From Tepidisphaeraceae bacterium (GTDB taxonomy: Bacteria > Planctomycetota > Phycisphaerae > Tepidisphaerales > Tepidisphaeraceae), in contig JANWHF010000283.1 of the NCBI GenBank assembly GCA_025450555.1, positions 1 through 9,652 on the forward strand: DNA of 9,652 bases, written 5' to 3'. This document shows, piece after piece, positions 7,360-9,652 of the stretch (position 1 is the first letter of the stretch; the number at the start of each line of letters is the position of its first letter). The position numbers and the translations under genes are program-made. The notes under the pieces were generated by a model. It was not told where the DNA came from, made no database searches, and worked only from the letters and a program-made list of their open reading frames with translations.

Positions 7360-8073
7360 ATGCGCAAAGGCATGTGGGTTGGGATAGCGGTATTGGCCGG
7401 GTCGGCGGTCGTCGCGTTTGCCGGACCTAAGGAAGATGTCCAGTCGGCGGCAAAGAAACTGGCTGCTGCTGACAACTACACCTGGACCAGTCATGTCGAA
7501 GGTGGATTTGGTGGCGATACGACCGGACAAACCCAAAAGAAGGATGAGTTAACCCATATTTCCATGACCTTTGGCGATAATACCGTCGAAGTGATCAAGG
7601 AAGGTGAGAAGGTCGCGGTCAAAACTGAAGACGGCTGGAAGAGTGCCGAGGAAGCGGCCCAGGGTGACAACAACGGTCAGCCCAACCCCGGCCGCTTCAT
7701 TGGCAACATGATGCGCAACTTCAAGACGCCCGCGCAGCAGGCCGAAGAAGTCGCCGGCAAGATTCCCGATCTGAAGGAAGCCGACGGGGCCATCACCGGC
7801 GACCTTTCGGAACAAATCGCCAAGGACATGATGGCCTTCCGAGGCCGTCGTGGCGGGAATAACAACAACGGCCCGCAGATCAGCAACGCCAAGGGCTCGG
7901 TGAAATTCTGGCTCAAGGACGGCGCGATCACCAAGATGGAAATCAACGTCCAGGGCACCATCAATTTCAACGGCGACGATCGCGACATCAATCGTACGAC
8001 TACTGTCGAAATTAAGGATGTCGGCTCGACCAAGATTGAAGTGCCAGCCGATGCAAAGGCAAAGCTCAAGTGA
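7360..8073 (+). CDS. Secreted or periplasmic protein of unknown function, possibly LolA/LppX-like fold
   Basis: The 237-residue protein begins with a clear Sec signal peptide: MRKG, a hydrophobic core at about 5-20, and a likely cleavage after AFA (residue 21). The mature part opens with an Ala/Lys-rich helix (DVQSAAKKLAAADNYTW), then alternating beta-like stretches (LTHISMTFGDNTVEVIKEGEKVAVKTEDGW), a helical middle, a flexible RGRRGGNNNN loop at 161-170, and paired strands (SVKFWLKDGAITKMEINVQG, then RTTTVEIKDVGSTKIEVPADAK). A one-domain beta-sheet protein of the lipoprotein-carrier kind would fit, but I do not recognise a defined family with certainty. There is no lipobox cysteine, no cysteine at all in the mature part, and no C-terminal anchor. 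The gene stands alone between the methyltransferase and a convergent pair. A strong hairpin follows 30 nt after the stop. Confidence 0.75.
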   Translation: MRKGMWVGIAVLAGSAVVAFAGPKEDVQSAAKKLAAADNYTWTSHVEGGFGGDTTGQTQKKDELTHISMTFGDNTVEVIKEGEKVAVKTEDGWKSAEEAAQGDNNGQPNPGRFIGNMMRNFKTPAQQAEEVAGKIPDLKEADGAITGDLSEQIAKDMMAFRGRRGGNNNNGPQISNAKGSVKFWLKDGAITKMEINVQGTINFNGDDRDINRTTTVEIKDVGSTKIEVPADAKAKLK

Positions 8074-8096
8074 GATTCGGAGCAAAGCTCCAGTGA
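8059..8096 (+). repeat. Short direct repeat spanning the stop codon
   Basis: GCAAAGCTCAAGTGA at 8059-8073 (the last codons and stop) recurs as GCAAAGCTCCAGTGA at 8082-8096, 14 of 15 bases the same, with a 23-bp period. The second copy also creates a small perfect hairpin, GGAGC-AAA-GCTCC, at 8079-8091. It looks like a local duplication of the gene end. Confidence 0.6.
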
Positions 8097-8103
8097 CATA
8101 TTT

Positions 8104-8194
8104 GAAGGGCGCGGGTCGAATCCGCCAGCCAGGCCGCTGCCTGTCGGTCTGGGAAGGCGATGTGTATTGATTCGATTCGCGCCCTTCTTTCTTT
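8104..8194 (+). terminator. Long 19-bp hairpin followed by a T-rich tract; probable terminator or structured RNA
   Basis: GAAGGGCGCGGGTCGAATC at 8104-8122 pairs along its full length with 8169-8187 (17 Watson-Crick and 2 G-U pairs). The 46-nt loop holds further pairing: CGCC 8123-8126 with GGCG 8156-8159, and CAGGC 8130-8134 with GCCTG 8139-8143 around a CGCT loop. TTTCTTT follows at 8188-8194. The position, 30 nt after the secreted-protein stop and before a convergent gene, fits a plus-strand terminator. The stem is longer and more elaborate than most terminators. Confidence 0.6.
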
Positions 8195-8341
8195 ACCTCT
8201 CTTAAGAGCTGGTAACAAAACAGATCTCGCAGCGCGACAACGCGCGTCCGGAGCGCTCCGCTGTCGCGTCGCGGCTAACCTCGGCTCCTCAAACGTTTAT
8301 CGAATTGTGTGGAAGCACTTCGCTCGCCGCGCTGGTGTGAT
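8188..8341. other. Rest of the convergent intergenic region, rich in palindromes
   Basis: Together with 8074-8187 this makes 268 bp without a supported gene. It contains CTCTTAAGAG (8199-8208), a stem CGCGACA/TGTCGCG (8233-8239 and 8262-8268) enclosing the 12-bp palindrome CGGAGCGCTCCG (8249-8260), and AAACGTTT (8290-8297). Read on the minus strand, the 8233-8268 stem is followed about 13 nt later by TTTT (complement 8217-8220), so it may terminate the ankyrin gene, but the T run is far from the stem. Confidence 0.5.
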
Positions 8342-9049
8342 TTACGAACCGTTTTGAGCGCCTTTGGATGCGAGAAATGAGCTGGTCGCGTGCCAGCGAA
8401 GTTTTTGAGTTACGTCAAGCACGCTCATGCCTCCTTTGTCGCGGGCATTGACGTCGGCACCATGGTCAACGAGGACTTTGACTAACTCCAGAGGGCTATC
8501 GTAGCTGGTATAGGCGGCAACATGCAGGGGCGTGTCTCCCTTTCCATCGCGCGCATTGACGTCCGCACCCTTTGACAGCAAATACTCCGCACTCTTCAAG
8601 CTACCGTCAATGGAAGCACTGTGAAGGGGCGTCATCTTCTCGTCGCCACATTTGATATTCAGGTCCGCCCCGTGCTCAACGAGGGCCTCGGTGACCGGCA
8701 GCATGTGATCGGCCAGACTGCCAGCACTGTAGAACAGAGGAGTCCCGCCTTCAGAGTTCTTCTGATTGACGTCCGCGCCGGCTTTAATCAGCGAGAGTGA
8801 TGTTTCTACATCCTCATCGCGGATGGCGCGGATCAACGGGGGATCATTCGGATGCTCTTCCAATTCCTGCGCGGTGAAGGTTCGGCTGGGGATGGATGCA
8901 GGGGCTTCGTAGGATTTGGCGCGATCGCTGGCGCTTCGATTGACCCAGGCGACGACGCCGATCAGCAGCACGATCAAGGTCACGAAGGGAATAGCGGGAA
9001 TAGATCGTTCTTTATCGTTCGATGTCGGGGGAACAGAACTGCCTTGCAT
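8342..9049 (-). CDS. Membrane-anchored ankyrin-repeat protein
   Basis: The 235-residue protein has a short polar N-terminus ending in KER, then one hydrophobic helix at about 17-36 (IPAIPFVTLIVLLIGVVAW). A polar linker follows, then ankyrin repeats at about 70-98, 102-134, 139-168 and 171-204, with a degenerate fifth to the end. The typical TPLH and GADVNARD motifs are clear in repeats 3 and 4. Ankyrin repeats bind other proteins. With one helix and no cleavage site, the repeats probably sit outside the cytoplasmic membrane (periplasm), anchored by an uncleaved signal anchor. The start at 9049 lies 16 nt after the glycosyltransferase stop, with only a weak GGA-type ribosome site. An in-frame ATG at 9082 or 9136 would overlap that gene and put a polar segment before the helix. 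Co-transcription with the glycosyltransferase is likely; the binding partner is unknown. Confidence 0.82.
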   Translation of the reverse strand: MQGSSVPPTSNDKERSIPAIPFVTLIVLLIGVVAWVNRSASDRAKSYEAPASIPSRTFTAQELEEHPNDPPLIRAIRDEDVETSLSLIKAGADVNQKNSEGGTPLFYSAGSLADHMLPVTEALVEHGADLNIKCGDEKMTPLHSASIDGSLKSAEYLLSKGADVNARDGKGDTPLHVAAYTSYDSPLELVKVLVDHGADVNARDKGGMSVLDVTQKLRWHATSSFLASKGAQNGS

Positions 9050-9065
9050 AACAAATATCCGATCC

Positions 9066-9652
9066 TCATGGACTTGCGGCATGCATGCGCCGCTCGTTCC
9101 ACATCTGCAAATAGGCTGCCTCCACTTGCCGGACAAAGCGGGGCAGATCCATTAATCGCGAGCCGATCATCTGCTGCCTTATTAGTTGCGGGCGGAGGGC
9201 CAAATCCGCCGGACGAGTGGCAAGCTCGATGGCAATTTGTATGTAACGCTCGACAGAGTCGGCAGCCAGTTCAGGCATACCGGCGCTGGTCACAAGGCTG
9301 AGGCCTGACCGGGAAACGGGGGTCTGGCCCGCCAAGGTGACGACCGGAACGCCCATCCACAGTGCATCGCAAGTGGTTGTCCCACCACCCCATGGGAACG
9401 GATCGAGCGCAATGTCGATTCGTCCGTACAGCTGGAAATAGTAGCGCAGCGGCATTCGTGAGACAAATTCCAATTGCTGGGAATCAATTTCTGCTTCGGC
9501 AAAAAAATCGATTATGCGCTGCCGGTGCGAGCCGAGCGGGCTGTGCAGGAGGAGCTTGGACCCTGGAACCGATTGCATAATCTGTCGCCAGGCGCGCAAC
9601 GTTGGCTCAGTGACTTTACAGAAACGGTTGAGGCAGCCGAAGGTCACAAAAC
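9066..9652 (-). CDS. GT41 (SPINDLY/O-GlcNAc transferase-like) glycosyltransferase, C-terminal part, cut by the window edge
   Basis: Only the last ~195 residues are in the window; the frame stays open through the right edge, so the N-terminal part (usually TPR repeats) lies beyond 9652. Visible motifs belong to the GT-B C-terminal half of family 41: VTFGCLNRFCKVTEPTLRAW, VPGSKLLLHSP, then DIALDPFPWGGGTTTCDALWMGVPVVTLAG with the sugar-nucleotide phosphate-binding G-T-T-T segment, VSRSGLSLVTSAGMPEL, and the closing LPRFVRQVEAAYLQMWNE. The Lys in FCKVT aligns with the nucleotide-contacting Lys842 of human OGT, by my recollection. Members transfer GlcNAc or fucose to Ser/Thr of proteins; the donor cannot be told from this fragment. 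The GTG at 9647 is an internal codon, not a start. It is followed 16 nt later by the ankyrin gene. Confidence 0.9.
   Translation of the reverse strand, partial: FVTFGCLNRFCKVTEPTLRAWRQIMQSVPGSKLLLHSPLGSHRQRIIDFFAEAEIDSQQLEFVSRMPLRYYFQLYGRIDIALDPFPWGGGTTTCDALWMGVPVVTLAGQTPVSRSGLSLVTSAGMPELAADSVERYIQIAIELATRPADLALRPQLIRQQMIGSRLMDLPRFVRQVEAAYLQMWNERRMHAASP

Noticed and set aside
8160..8357. Plus-strand open frame of 65 codons in the convergent gap
   Set aside because: It starts inside the loop of the hairpin, has no ribosome site or recognisable domain, and runs into the opposite-strand ankyrin gene.
9050..9136. Longer ankyrin protein starting at 9136 or 9082
   Set aside because: Both overlap the glycosyltransferase end and place a Cys-rich or polar stretch before the membrane helix; 9049 gives a compact signal anchor.

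Overview
The window reads like a piece of a moderately GC-rich Gram-negative-type bacterial chromosome. A planctomycete or a member of the wider PVC group fits best. The pointers are a SPINDLY/OGT-type GT41 glycosyltransferase, an Mrp whose CxxC slot reads G-P-D-G, a divergent RtcB, a DUF255 protein carrying a DsbD-alpha-like tail, and a small secreted Asn-rich protein of the kind seen in that group. This placement rests on recalled family resemblance; no rRNA or other marker gene is present.

Layout. Bases 1-115 hold the left edge and a likely terminator for the first gene. A minus-strand HKD phospholipase D/cardiolipin synthase-like gene (116-1399) is divergent from a plus-strand cluster. 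That cluster starts at a good sigma70-type promoter (TATAAT at 1470-1475) and runs mrp/apbC (1505-2575), an rtcB-family RNA ligase (2593-3984), a DUF255/YyaL-type thioredoxin protein (3989-6271) and an amino-methyltransferase (6318-7124). Gaps are 17, 4 and 46 nt, and both internal genes have strong Shine-Dalgarno sites, so the first three very likely form one operon and the methyltransferase probably belongs too. After 235 bp a secreted protein of unknown function follows (7360-8073). A 268-bp convergent intergenic region (8074-8341) is dense in inverted repeats, including a 19-bp hairpin. On the minus strand, the C-terminal part of a GT41 O-GlcNAc-transferase-like protein enters from the right edge (9652-9066) and is followed 16 nt later by a membrane-anchored ankyrin-repeat protein (9049-8342).

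How the genes may work together. Mrp is a P-loop scaffold linked to Fe-S cluster assembly. RtcB joins RNA ends and depends on a metal-binding cysteine. The DUF255 protein has a thioredoxin-like CYWC site and an extra C-terminal domain resembling the alpha domain of DsbD, with its own cysteine pair. The tight rtcB/DUF255 coupling suggests, as an inference only, a thiol-redox partner for the ligase. The GT41/ankyrin pair looks like a separate two-gene unit. I see no CRISPR array, tRNA, rRNA, transposase or phage gene. The most unusual items are the DUF255-DsbD-alpha fusion, its coupling to rtcB, and the hairpin-rich convergent region.
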